DNA from: Psilocybe azurescens
Taxonomy: Eukaryota; Basidiomycota; Agaricomycetes; Agaricales; Agrocybaceae
Direction of reading: 5' to 3'
Length of the DNA stretch: 64,000 nt
NCBI GenBank assembly: GCA_023853785.1
Contig: JAJIRX010000622.1
Location: 1,116,001 to 1,180,000 of the forward strand
Below the pieces are notes generated by a model that was not told the origin of the DNA, did not search any database, and was given only the letters and a program-made list of their open reading frames with translations. Of the stretch, positions 47,373-60,289 are shown piece after piece. The number at the start of each line of letters is the position of its first letter. The stretch's first letter is position 1. The position numbers were made by a program, and so were the translations under genes.

Positions 47373-48746
47373 GCTCCGTTAATCGAAGAAGTTGACACGC
47401 GATAGATAGCGTGTTTGATTGAGAGATATCGACTTGTAAAAAAATCTCAAGATTAAACAGTGAAAGTGGTGATATAAAGTATAGGGGCAGGCAGGCACGC
47501 GGATATGAGTGTGTTGACGAAAACAACGAGTCTTCAATTCGATATCTGCAGCTAAATGTGAAATTTGAAATAAAAGGAGAATAGGAGCTACTGAAAAGTG
47601 TAAAAACATCAGTAAATGTAAGAGCAACATCAAAGTGGCACCCACTGGTTAGACATGCGACAAGCAATTTGGCCTTGAATTTTGAAAGTCCCTCGTCTGA
47701 CTCGTCCGTACTTGAAAGCGTTGACGGTGTTTAAAGGAATACGTGAAAAGCTAATGGAAGTTCTTAAAACAGATAATGCGACACTTGGTGCAGAAATGCG
47801 GCTTCAACTATGAAGCACTGGACATAGTGGAAGTATGTACTATGTACTCAAAATGGGATTCGCGGGCCCAGTAGTCTTTATTTGGACTAATGTGCCAAAT
47901 TATTAGACTGTCCCGTAAACATTACGTTAGAGACTCTTGATGAGGCCTCGTTCTAGTTAACCATTGTGCAGGTGTAAAGATTGACGAGGACTACTTAATA
48001 GAGCCAACTTTAAAAGCACTGTCTTGCCACATACCCGCGAGTTAAGAATCAAATCATAAATGCAGTGTATATCGTGATCAACGTCAACAAGTCGTCAAAA
48101 GTCATAGGGCTACGATATGTAGTGGGTAAGCAAGAAAGTAGGTAATTGTATATAGTATATGGTGATCGTCTGTGCGACAATGAACATGATATGATGAAGG
48201 TGGGCCGCGAGTGAACTAAAAACTATTAACTAAGTAATTGTACCAAAAATCATTAAAGAAAAAAGAATTGTTCACAAATTGGCATACTATTATACAGTAA
48301 AAACAGGACAAAAAGTATACGTCCAAGATATGGGTATGAATCGTTTAAAGGCTTTAGAATCGTCATATATGTAGTGCTACAGCATGTTGAGAAAAAGGAG
48401 GACTAGATGTGTGCATTCGACAACTATATTGGGTCGAAAGTTCTCCTTTGATGTCCGAAATGAAGAAGAAAAAATCGTGACTTGGAAAAAAGGAAACGAA
48501 GAGGGAAAAGTGGGTCAAAATGGGCACTGCACAGAATCAAAAGAATGTCAGAGGTGGGTACAGTGATGTTCAGGACCTGAGGAGGTAAGTGAACGACCAT
48601 GAAGAACAAAGCATGAAGGCGAGTGCAAAATGCCTTGACAATACCCATCAATTTGTTTCTCGCATTCGCCTAACTCCCCGTCACCACCGTCGTCTTGGGG
48701 GCCAAATTGGGAGCAATGCCAGCACCTGAGCCTCTTCGTTGCTTCT
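47373..48746. other. 1.4-kb intergenic, no gene seen
   Basis: Between the RBR ligase start and the RhoGAP 3' end. It should hold the ligase promoter and the RhoGAP 3' UTR. The part near 48670-48746 may instead be coding if the RhoGAP frame slips (see that entry). Nothing else recognised. Confidence 0.4.
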
Positions 48747-51700
48747 TCAAAACTCTCTTCTCCCCTTCGCTCTCGAATCATAGCTCTCTCTCGTTCCCTC
48801 TTGATCTCTCAGGTTGTAATTTTCCTTCCCAAAACTTGACGGTGGAAAAGCTTGAGAAATGCCCTCCGTATCCGAGTCAGTGCCGCCGCCTTTCCTTCGT
48901 GAAGGCAGAGTTCTACTGCGCACTACAGTTGCATCTTCGCCCGAAGACACATTCTTCTGCCCGCGTGAGGCATTGCCGCCTTTCGCGCCAAGTTCTGGGA
49001 AAGCAATTTAATAAGCATATCTTTAGTGATTTGACGGTAGTGCATACCACTAGGATCAATAGCCGTCCTCCGTCTGATCATCTTCAATGTCGCTGCGCCT
49101 TTATCCTTCTTTCCCAAAACCATAAACCCAGTTCCACCGGCATGGGCCTGAGTAGGTCCACCTGTAGGAGCCACTGCGTACCCTTTCGACACCAACTTCC
49201 ATCCGCCCCCAACCCCTGAAACCTCCTCCCCAGATGAAGGTATAACCATAAATTCGTCGACATCAGACGATCCCGATCCAAGTGGCGAAGATGGGATGGG
49301 TGGGAGAGAACCGGATATTAGTGAATCATATGGGTGTGACTGGGTATGTGAGAACCGGGCATGTATAGGCGCATTGCTGCTACTCTGATTAGGGGCATGA
49401 AACGTACTAAGAGGAGATGCGTGATTGGGTATCGTAGGAGAGCGTGGGTGTGTTGGTGAGGACTTCGGCTGCGCTTGATCGACGGATGCCGACCTTGTGT
49501 GCGACTGACGATGATGGACCGTGCTAGGGAATACAGGCGATGAAGGCGAAGGCGGTAATGAAGAATAAGGGGTTGATGGTGCTGAAGACATATTTTCTGT
49601 CAGATAACCTTTCCCGTTATTTTTCTGCGATACTGGATGAGATTGTGAGTGATGTTGCATTGAAGGCCTCGATGCCCAGTTTGGATTCACATTTTCGTTA
49701 GGAACAGGAGATGAGTGTGATAGCGATCTTTGCCGTTCATGCTGCCGTACTTGGTTCGGCGGTGAATTCACCACATTCCTATTCCACGGTGTTACCAAAG
49801 GCGAAACTGGGGTTATGGCGGGCAACGACCCGTTGGCACCACCGCTTGTCACGCGATGCCTTCCGACTGAAGCCATTTGTGGTGAATTTGTTTTGGACGG
49901 TCCTGCTTCTGCATTCGTGAAAGCATTTGCTTGTCGTGTCATCTGGCTCGAACCACCACTTGGTCCGGCTACAGGCGACACGTCACTGTTGTCCATCGAA
50001 GCTCCAGTCCCTCTTCTACTGGGCCCGGGTGTATTCGAACCCTCATGCCATTTGCCTCCTGGTCCCGGCCCTCCTCCTTGACCCCCGCTACCACTTGGAC
50101 CTGCGCCTCCACCTTCAAAAGTAGTCACACTACTCCCAGGAGGAGGAGAAATATCCAACATGAACCAATCCTGTTGGGCTATGAGAAATTCCAATACTCG
50201 CTGACTGAGAGCGTGTTCTTGAGGTGACATTTCGTGCTGCGGATGCGATATCAGTCCAGGACGGAATATAACTGCCAAATCTATGAAGGGAATAAGTGTA
50301 CGTATTGAGATGAAAGTTCAGAGGACATACTAGTAGCAGTCATCAAGTTCTTATCGCTTTTCCTTGCAAAAACGGACAATAAATCGAGGACATAGAGCAG
50401 AAGATATTGATTTGGTCGAGGCATTCTCCGGATAAGCGATTTGTACGTGGAGATGACTTCTTCTTGATTAAAGGGTTTTTTCGCTTTCAGAATATTCATA
50501 ATTAGATAAAAGCATGGAACGATAATTTAGAATACTCACAAAGGGCATCACGAAACTTTTGTAAACGTATTAATGAGCGAACTAACTTGAAGCAGAAACA
50601 ATTTGATACATACAAGATGATACATATCATAGGGTATCACAGGCTCCTAAACACCAAAAAGCATTAATTAAATCTTGTGTCGATGCCGTATAGTCTCGAA
50701 AGACTAAAGAATCGAGAAACTAACCGGCATTTGAGTAAGGTATCTCCGAAATACGCTGGCGACATCATGTGTGGTATATGTTTCCTGTTTCCAATCTAGG
50801 GATTTACCGTACTGCACGGGAAATATTAACGTCAAGATATAAACGCAAGTGAAAAGAAGTGGAAAAAGTTTGTTTGACCCGGTGCCTCCGTTATCGGATG
50901 CCCGAAAGGCAACGGTGCGTAGTCTATCAAACAAGAAGACGGCCATGGCAAAGGGGATGGGAACGGCTAGAAGTATGTAGAAATAGCACTTACGCGAGGT
51001 GGAGACTCGAACAGGGCTTGAAGATCCCGCATACGCTTGTTGGAGCCGTTGACACGGAATGTCCCTGGTACTTCGGTGGCTGTTTGGATTGGGAGGGAAA
51101 GAAGGGAAACGTTATTGAGAATTTTGAATCAAAGTCGAGATATGTATTACGGACTGACCATTTTCCTTGAGATATAGACCGCTACCCGCCTTGTAAGGAA
51201 TGACAGAGAGATCAAAGTAGGGGCAGACTTACCATTTAGCGACAACTACTGGGATATAACCCCATACATAAAGATCGCCGTTCGCGTTTGCAGTAGATAT
51301 CTGTACACTGGCGTATCGCAGACTCTCTTTGAGGGGTTTACCAAAAACTGGATGATCCGCCGTGTCATGGGCTGTGAGTAAACGCACATCATGCGGTGAG
51401 ATTGAGCAAATGTCTAGGTAGAATCAAATAGTGCGGCGGACCTTTATACGGACCTCCCATAACATCCTTCTTAGGCTTCGGAATGAGAGTAAAATGGTTC
51501 CACCAGGACTTTAGATTGGGCTTGGTCTGCGCTGGCTGAGAAAACTGGGACTGTGGTTGTAGCATGGCGGGATCGTGTGTGGAATGAAAGGCGTCTGGTG
51601 GTGAGGAGTGTGTTGTTGATTCTTGTTGTTGCTGTTGCTGTGACGGCAGCGGGGCAAGTGAGGAGACAGGTGTGCTAGAAGGCGAGGCAGTTAAAAGTAT

Positions 51701-51953
51701 GACGGGCGGTATATTTATCGTTGCTCTATCGTCCTGTTGCGGTTCGAGTGCTACTGACTCGCGTTGCTGAAGCTGCACGGACCCCGGGGCTGGACTTGGA
51801 TCTGTATTTCTGCGGGCTGGACGCTTTAGACGAATCAAGGCGCCAATCTTTGCAGCAAGCCCGGCTCTGTGGGGCTTTGGAGGAGTATTGAGCGCCAGGA
51901 TGAGGAGAAGGGGGAGAAGGAGGAGGAAATGGACGGCCAGACTTGTCCTTCAT
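48747..51953 (-). CDS. Sac7/Bag7-like Rho GTPase-activating protein
   Basis: Turns off Rho-type GTPases that control the actin cytoskeleton and wall integrity. The RhoGAP domain is spread over exons at about 50160-51250: LYLKENATEVPGTFRVNGSN (the FRVNGS holds the arginine finger), MRDLQALFESPPRYGKSLDW, HDVASVFRRYLTQMPEPVIP, RPNQYLLLYVLDLLSVFARK and NLMTATNLAVIFRPGLISHP. A long Ser/Pro/Gly-rich tail follows. Both ends are uncertain. The start at 51953 (MKDKSGRPFPPPSPPSPHPG) needs one base removed at the G run near 51860 to join LAAKIGALIRLKRPARR. At the 3' end the frame stops at 48747, while a better family-like tail (KRVLKKQRRGSGAG, stop at 48670) lies in another frame. An alternative start is 52038. 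Confidence 0.8.
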
Positions 51954-52076
51954 CCAACACCCAGTCGTGACTTCCCCGCTCCACCACAGCCACAATATCA
52001 CTTTTGTTTCCGCTGCCCTTATTTCTCTTGGCGCTCATTCAACTTTCTGCATTTGGACTACTACATGCACTACAAT

Positions 52077-54750
52077 TTATTTACTGACTTCGTACTCTGC
52101 CTTCATCTCAGCCGCCAGCTTTTCAGCAATCGCAAAACATCCCCCAGCCTGCGTTATGAAACATATTTTTACCAAATGAGACAATCATCCATGCAAAAAA
52201 TAAAACTCACAGTATGTCCAGAAATAATCCATGGAAACACGCTGGCGTCACACACCCTCAGCCCATCAACCCCGTACACCCTTAGTTTCCCGTCGACCAC
52301 GCCTCCATCTTCCTTCGGAGCCATACGGCACGTCGAAGCCGGGTGGTACACCGTCTCGACACGCTCACGGATCAAGCCATCGATATCCGCATCGGAACGC
52401 AAATGCAATTGATGATCAAGATCGTCCCTCGTAAATGTACTGTCGAGTGAAGAGGCAAGTGGTTCAGCCTGGGCGATACGTAGTGCGAGTTTGACGCCAC
52501 GAGCGAGCTTTGCAAGGTCTTCGGGTGTGGAGATGTAGCTGACCGCATAATTTAGTTTGCAGAAAATTAAAGAATAGGTATCCTTATACTTGGGATTGAC
52601 GCTGGGCTGCACCCATGGGCTTCCTGATCTCAGAAGTACTGCACCGTGGCTCGTGGGCCTACACACAAGGTCTTTATTTTCTTTCAAAAGATTGCTTTAC
52701 CGTGATGCTCACCGTAATAAATAGACATGTAGACCGTAGGTATGAACATCGAAAAACGTCTGGCCATGCTCCTGTATACGATATCAGTTATGTTGAGTAA
52801 TCCAATAACAAATAGATCTACCTTGTAGGCAAATGGTGTCGAGAAAAGCTCCAAGTCCGGACTGTCAGCCGCTGATGTGCTGTCCACCAATTTATGAGGG
52901 AATTCGGCCTCAGGAAATAGACACGGGTCATCTGAGCGTACGAAGGCCGCAGATTCACCAAACTGCGGCATAGGGCAAACATAAGCTTAGAATAGCAGAC
53001 CATATGTATGACGCACATTCATAGCCAATGGACCGCCCTTGCCCATTTTATACTGTACCACGGCGTTCATAACTTTCCAAATATCGCTTAGAGAACGAGG
53101 CTTAAGATATTTGGCCGATACATTGAGTTTATCTTTGAAGTATAAATCCACAACCGGGTGGTCGACTAGGTGTTTGCCAACTCCTGGCAAGTCGAGAATG
53201 GGGGTTATGCCATGTTTCTTCAGATCCGCAGACGCGCCAATACCCGAGAGAAGTAGAATCTATGTATGGGAAAGTCAGTAATCATTGATATCTGAAAGAA
53301 ATGTTGAGCGCACGTGTGGTGAGTGAACGGCGCCTCCCCTGTGATGGTTTCATGAGATAACTGTGATCAAAAGGACACAAAAATAACATACGATACTACC
53401 ACTTCCTTACTGGCAAATGCTTGCCATCTGTTCCTTCCTTCCTTCCGCCCAAATTCGACACCGATGGCCCGAGGTTTGGAATTGGTCGTTGTGTCGAAAA
53501 GAATACTGGTCACTGTGGCATTGATTGCTACAGTCAAGTTCGATCGCGCGAGCACTTCTGGAGTCAAATAGGCTGTCTCAGCAGAAACACGCTTAAAATT
53601 TTTGTCAACGTAGGTCACTGTGAAGAGTAAGTATTGAATGATGACCCGAGTGATTGTCCAGTCACTCACTGATCCGGCTGGCACCTAGAGTCCCGTCTTT
53701 TCCATTAAAATCAGTAATGAAAGGGATTCCAACAGCCACACATGCTTTGACAAAAGCGCGACTGGCGTCAGTGACGGTGTTGAAGTATCCAACATGTACG
53801 GGCCCGGAAAGACCACGCACAGAAGTATCAACTTCTGGATAGTCCGGGTGAGGCTGGAAAGCTTCGAATTTACGGAAATACTGAGAGATGTTCTTCCAGG
53901 ACCAGGAGTCGTCATCTATATAGGCCGCCCATTGATCGAAATCACCGAATGCGCCGTACTGTGCCCTTTATAATTGATATGAGCAAGTGACGTCAATAAA
54001 TATTAGAAGGCGTACATCTGGGCATTGATGGACGAGCCTGTATATTAAAGTTGTTAAAGTATTAGATCGCCATTTGGTAAGAATAATGATATATTGACTT
54101 ACAACCGCCCAACATCTTGGCTGAAGAAATTTTAAAAATGAATAGTCATCGTTGGGGATATGAGAACTTACCACGCGGCCAAAGTTCTGCTTTCCACCAG
54201 CGGAGACCTGTGGCTCTGTTCGCAGTGGATGGACGTGTTTTGTATTATAAAGGAGGCGCCCAAAACCGGCGGGTGTGCTGCTGTCGCTCAGTGCCTTCCC
54301 GCTGAGTAACCGCATGAGAATACTGGCAAGTTGTTGTATTTAGAATGTACCTTCCGCCAGCTTCGAGCAATAGAACACGAAGTTTGGGATCTTCCGAAAG
54401 TCGTGCAGCTAACGCACATCCTGAAGTTCCTATATTCCAATCTGGTTTAGACATCAGCATAGAAAATTAGTCTACCACCTGCCTCCTCCTACCACAATAA
54501 CGTCGTATTGTCCTCGTAGGTCAGCATGAATAGCTCCTGCAACACATCGTCCAACCTTATCGAGACTGGATACGTATCCTTTCGATCTTTTCCCTCCGAA
54601 ACAAAGACGCAGAAAGATGGCCAGTGCCGCTCCCGAAAGAAGCAGGTTCCTTATACCTGGGTGAAAATTGCCAGCATGCGTGTTGAATTTCTGCAGTAAC
54701 AGTTGAAGAGTGTTTGGAATGTGTGCAAGAGCGTTAGCCAAGGTCGACAT
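52077..54750 (-). CDS. GMC-family FAD oxidoreductase, membrane-anchored
   Basis: A glucose-methanol-choline flavoprotein acting on an unknown alcohol or aldehyde. The start at 54750 gives about 45 residues with one hydrophobic stretch (LLLSGAALAIFLRLCFGG), probably an anchor. Then come the ADP-binding motif YDVIVVGGG with TSGCALAARLSEDP, VLLLEAGG, MLGGCSSINAQ, SGGAVHSPHILLLSGIG (the GMC signature 2), then HPASTCRMAPKEDGG (catalytic His region) and LRVCDASVFPWIISGHT. The end is FAIAEKLAAEMKAEYEVSK-stop. About ten introns. No wood-decay-type secretion signal is clear, so it is more like the transmembrane GMC group than secreted aryl-alcohol oxidases. The stop is only 123 bp before the preferred RhoGAP start on the same strand. 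Confidence 0.88.
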
Positions 54751-55521
54751 CGCCTTTGAAGGGGAAGATTGAGATTGAGACTAAAGGCTTTGATGAATGG
54801 ACGTCCTCTATATGAGAAATGGAGAATATCATGTGCATCTTTGTTTAACGATCCGGTCTCTGACTTGGGATGGCTTGTCAGGGTAGTTATTTATTCGTGT
54901 CTGTGAGAAAGGGGAGAGATTGAAATTCGTGAACCACATAACGCTCGCGCTATTAGTGTGATCAATGATCATGGGGTAGAAATTTAGAATGGTAAAACGT
55001 GATTTGAATAATTGCAATTTCTCAAGGTCCGCTCTGGTCCACTTAGTAGGTCTGCTTAGGTAGTGGCCTCGACTCTTGGTCCTTAAAGCAACCCGTGAAG
55101 TGAACTATTAAATTCTCAAATTCGACTTGAATACTAGAAAGCAACCATATTTGAGGAAAGTACGCGCAGTCGCAGAGAAAATATTTGCCACAGATCGACC
55201 GAAATAAGTTGGCGCCCAATCCCCGTATTAGGCCTCTCGTAAGGTGCTGTATGGCTTATGCCTGTTGCTCAAATTCGGCAGCGGATAGAGCCCATCACGG
55301 CCATGGTCCATGGAGGTGTTGAACGGAACCTGGCAGCGGACCGATGATCAAAACAAATGGTGTTAACCACGTGCTTTCGCGAGTGACCCTTAATCGTACC
55401 GAAAGAGTCATTTTTGTATCCTTTCTGTTGTTTCGAGACTCTTGTTTATCTGCTTCACTTATATTTCTCTGACGAGCTCAGGCTCAAATATACGCGTCTT
55501 GGGCTGCAATCGCTCTTAATA
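54751..55521. promoter_or_regulatory. Divergent intergenic region, GMC oxidoreductase / exportin-T
   Basis: A 771-bp gap holding both promoters. No distinct element is convincing. No gene in it. Confidence 0.4.
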
Positions 55522-58500
55522 ATGGAGCAACAAATAGATCAGGTCGTTCAAGCCATCGATATTGCATTTGATCAGACTCAGATTTCATTACACCAACAAG
55601 CCCTTGCGTATGTGTCGACAATCCAACAAAATGCGAACGAAACCTGGAAGCTCGCGTTGAGGCTTTTCATCGATCAGAATCCCGATGGTACTAGGAAATA
55701 TCCAGCACAAGCCAGATTCTTTGGTCTTCGCGTTCTAGATGAATTTTTGGATAACCGGTGAGTATTTTATGCAACTGCTTTGTGAACGAATGTTCTCCAT
55801 ATGTCGGGTCTCTTCATATCACCCAAATACGATCTATATTTCTCCTTTGAACTTTCCAACACGATTGCGGTAGTAGCGATCTTTATTTACGAAGTTGCCA
55901 CTGTACTTTAGATTTGAAAGATTTGACGACGAGTCATTCCGGACACTCCAACAAGCTTTAGTCGCATACATCGAATCCGAATACGTCCTTGGTCCCGCTG
56001 AAGCCGATGCCACCTGTGAGGAAGAGTTTCTTTCCGATCGATGTGAAAGGACGCTCACTCACCTCGTTCTACCCAGTTCTGCGAAACAAGTTTTCACATA
56101 CCCTCACGCTCTTCTTCCTATGCACCTACGACGAGCAATGGCCTAACTTCTTCTCCGATCTCTTTACACTTATTCGCCCTACGGAACAAAAGTCCCTCAA
56201 AAGGATTCAACAGACATGTGTCCCTTCTCTTCTTCCACATCGTCCTCGAGATTTCTGGCGAGGTGGCCGACCAGATTATAAAGTCCGCTAGATCATTTAA
56301 TGCTGCAAGACACGCACGCGATGGCAGAGTCCGGGATGGTGTTCGCGATCGAGATGCGGCAAAGATAAATGAAGCTGTTCTCACTATTGTGGCAGAGCGT
56401 GCAGAACGTATGAACGAGCTACGCAAGAACCCAGGCTTGGCTACAGAGCCAAAAGAATTGGACAATGCCATTGAAGTGGTAGACTGGGGTGTCCGCACTT
56501 TTGGGTCTTACGTTGGTGAGTCTGACATAACTTATCACTTCCACGCTATGGCTAATCATTGTTTTGGGCAGGATGGATCGACATCAATTTGACTGTGACT
56601 CCAACCACTGTTCCGCTATTATTTAATCTACTTGCTGATCCGTCTCTACCAATACGATTGGCAACATCGGTTGCACTTCTTCGTATCGTATCAAAAGGCC
56701 TCAAGGAGCCCGGTGACAAGTTACAACTTCTAAAAGTTCTTTCTCTTGGTCAAGTTCTTGAGACGTTGGAAGCGAAGACTCGTGCACAACAAGCGGAACG
56801 CGGCGATGATACAGATGAAGGAGAAGAATCGTATCGAGAAGCGTTGGGAAAGCTGTTGAATGTTCTTGGACAGGAGCTCTCCAAGTTGGTTGAGGTAGGT
56901 GCTCACGCGACCCTCAATTGTCGCGTGCCGCTAAACATTTCTGATCTAGGAATGTACCAATGAGGAAATACGCGCTGAAGCATCAACATATCTTATCCAA
57001 ATTCAACCCGTTATGCTGAATTTTCTGGCAGATGAATATGACGATACTTGCTCAACAGTGTTTCCCTTGCTTAATCTTATTCTCTCTGCGGTATGCTGTT
57101 GTCTCTTTTATGTGTGTATCTTATCTTACCTGTGCCCTCAGTATAAAAGGTCGCGTAAAATATCTGCGGATCCACTGGATGAATCAAAACGATCCTTCCT
57201 GGTCTCACTTCTTCAGGTTATCTTGACCAAAATGAAGTGGGATGAACAACCCGATCTAGATGATGCCGATGCAGACGAAGACGATATTGCCGAATTTGAA
57301 AAGATGCGCAAGGTGAGTCAAATTTCCTTCAATTCCGAAGTAATTATGGGCAGTATTGAGAAAGCTTCAGGATCTGCGTGTCTTTCTAGACTCCATTCTT
57401 TCCATTGATCAAGATCTTGTTACTGATGCAGTGCGCACCTTGTCCCTGAATACCATCTCGGCTTATAGATCGGGTGTGTCACTGAAGTGGAATGATGCTG
57501 AGCTTGGCATATTCCTCGTGTATATCTTTGGAGAGATCAACAAAAGTGTGTTTAACAGATTTCATTACGACGTTCCAATGCTGATTCTTGGCGCTAGCTG
57601 GTGGGAAAGGGAGAGCAGCGTTCTGCCAGACTCCTGCGGTTGAAAAAGAAAAGCGAAAGTCTACAGATTACTCGGAATACCCTCTCACCGCCCATGGCGA
57701 GATGTTGTTTGCGCTTGTACAATCTGGTATAGCCTCGTTCCCAAATCGAACTGTTGCCTTGCAATTTTTCGAGACGGTCTCTAGGTATGCGGACTTCTTT
57801 AAAGTTCGAAAAGAATGCATTCTTCCAACGCTGGAGGCCATGGTTGATACTCGGTGCGTCTTTTGATTTCCCGAGGTATCTCGTGGGCTCATAGAGGAAC
57901 ATCAGAGGGCTTCATAGTGCCAACGATCAGTATCGGTTGCGCATGTTCTATCTCTTCCATCGGTTTATCAAGGAGCTCAAGAATGAAATTCCTGTTGACA
58001 TCTGCCCTGGAATCATTGATAGTGTACGGAATCTCTTGCCCATTATTGTTGTGATCCCCGAACCCGAAGAACCTGAAACCGATGTCCTGGCAGAAGCCAT
58101 TGGCAATACTGCTTTTGGCTCTCAGCTCTATCTCTTCGAAACTGTCGGCACGCTGTGTTCACTTGTTTTCAAAAATCCCGCACACCAATCCGAAGTGTTG
58201 CTGTCCTTGGTCAAACCTCTTATGGATGACTTGTCTGTCAGTTTCCAAGCTTTCAGGACAAACGGACCTTCAGATCTTGTGCCCATTGTAAAGGTCAATT
58301 ATATTATCATGGCTCTTGGTAACATCTCAAAAGGATTTCCTGATTATCCTTCAACGGTACCCGAAAACTACATCATGCCTCCAATGGAAGTATTTGCCCA
58401 AATGGCGCAAGCCATCTTGGTTTGCTTGGAAGCAATGAGTGTTTTCAAACCTATTCGCGATGCGGTACGTAGCGCCAGATCTCTGATGATACACTATCTC

Positions 58501-59509
58501 ATCCTGTTTCTAGACCCGTTTTGCATTTGCAAGAATTTTGGCTACAGCAGGCCCGACTGTTACACATTTCATCCCTCTACTGATGAGCAATCTGCTGGCA
58601 CATTTCGAACCCTCGGAGCTCGTTGACTTTATGAACTTTATTGGCCTTCTTATTCATAAGTTACAGGTAAGTTGTATACCTGATTATCTTCACCCCCAAT
58701 GTTGCTGATACTCTTTTTTTTGCAGAATGATATGTTTGATGTCCTGGACCAGTTGATTGGTCCTTTGAGCACGCACATAAATGAACTCTTGTCTCAACCT
58801 ATCACTGGGACAGATGATCAACGTGCTCATGTGGAGACGAAAAAGGCGTACCTTGCCCTCTTAAATAATATTATGGCCTCGAAACTACAGAGCATCTTTA
58901 TATCAGAACGTAAGGGATTTATCATTTTTTGTTTTGATCCTCGTGCTAACGGTCATGGCTCCAATTAGGAAATTCTGCGAGTTTCGAAAGTCTGATCGAA
59001 ACAATGCAACGTTTGGCAGAAGATGTCCTGGATCCTAGTAGCGAAAAGGTCGCCCTCATGTTCCTGAATCGATGTGTCAGTGTCTGGGGCCAGCCAGTCG
59101 ATCCCTCCCCTGGTAAGAATGGCCAGGAGGCCAGTGAAGGATTACCTGGATTCGAACGTTTCATTTACGAGCGTCTGATTCCGATGGCATTCCGTGTTCC
59201 TTCATTACCGAATTTCAATCTGAAGGATGGGCAGATCACCGTCGTACGTTTATTCCCATCATCCCACACGCTAACAACTCACCGGTTCCTATTACGTAGG
59301 TCCTTCACGAGATCGCCAATCTTCTGCAAACTATTTGCAAGACACGGGGGACGGAGACGTACACGTTCTTCTTGAATGTCTTCTTGCCTTCCCAAAACTG
59401 GCCTTCAGAAACAGCCCTAGACTTTACAACGAAGCTCAGAGACCTAGATGGCAAAAACTTTCGGAAATATTTTACAGATCTAATTCGGTCTTCGCGCACA
59501 TCATCATAG
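55522..59509 (+). CDS. LOS1: Exportin-T (Los1/XPOT), tRNA nuclear export receptor
   Basis: Importin-beta family receptor that carries mature tRNAs out of the nucleus with Ran-GTP. The start at 55522 (MEQQIDQVVQAIDIAFDQTQ) is followed by ARFFGLRVLDEFLDN, the CRM1/exportin N-terminal repeat, then FLCTYDEQWPNFFSDLFTLI and a long series of HEAT repeats. The family-typical GGKGRAAFCQTPAVEKEKR (about 57600) is present. The C terminus is TKLRDLDGKNFRKYFTDLIR, ending at 59509. About ten introns. At 56199-56202 there are four A where three are needed: before it the frame reads PTEQKSLK, after it GFNRHVSLLFFHIVLEISGE, with no room for an intron. A one-base insertion in such a conserved gene suggests sequence error. 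Confidence 0.9.
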
Positions 59510-60289
59510 CATATTTATGGTTTTTGGTGACCTCCCGCTGAGTTATCACTAGATCCGGATTCCGGAACACCTTCCATCCTTTGTCTGCGTTTTACATTAG
59601 CATTTCACCTCCCTCATGTCAGACAAAATACAACTTGTCTTTCTTCGTTGTAATATACATATCACTCAGAGAATAGTTCAAGGATTATCAGCAGTGATTC
59701 AACTCGGATTCAACCAGATTCAATGCTAATTCAAGTGCTGGAGCAGAGGTTGTATGTGGCAGGAGTATCTATCGTAATTGGGAGAGTATCGATATTGTCG
59801 TCCTGGCACACGGAAAATAAATGGGTAGCGAAGCTTAAGCACTGAACAGACAGGTGTAAATGCTAGTTGTTCACTGGGGGCTTTGTAGCTACTACAAGCC
59901 TATATTTATACTGTAGAAGAGTGTTCTAGAACTAAGTAAAAGGGTCTGAGATAAAAGGGAATAACTAAAAGATCATATGGTCTTGGAGTACTGAGGAATG
60001 GTTGCAGGGATAACGAACTTAGAATGAAAGGGACGAAATCGTGTATCAGGAGATGGAACGAAGTGAAGTCGAAATAAGAAGATAAGATAAAAGAGAGATA
60101 ATCTACGTGTGAGAAATACACCAGATCGTCACATTATAAAGGTATCGGCCTTTGGGCCAAATATAGACAAAGACTGCTCAGGAGAAATTGTTCTCGGTCC
60201 CTAAGAGGGCACTGTGACTTGTTGGCTGCTTTCCATCCGATGCTCTATTCAGGTGCCGATTAACGCTTCGACCTTCAAATTGCGATATA
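59510..60289. other. Intergenic between exportin-T and cullin-3, no gene seen
   Basis: Exportin-T 3' flank and cullin-3 promoter. No gene, RNA or clear repeat recognised. Confidence 0.4.
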
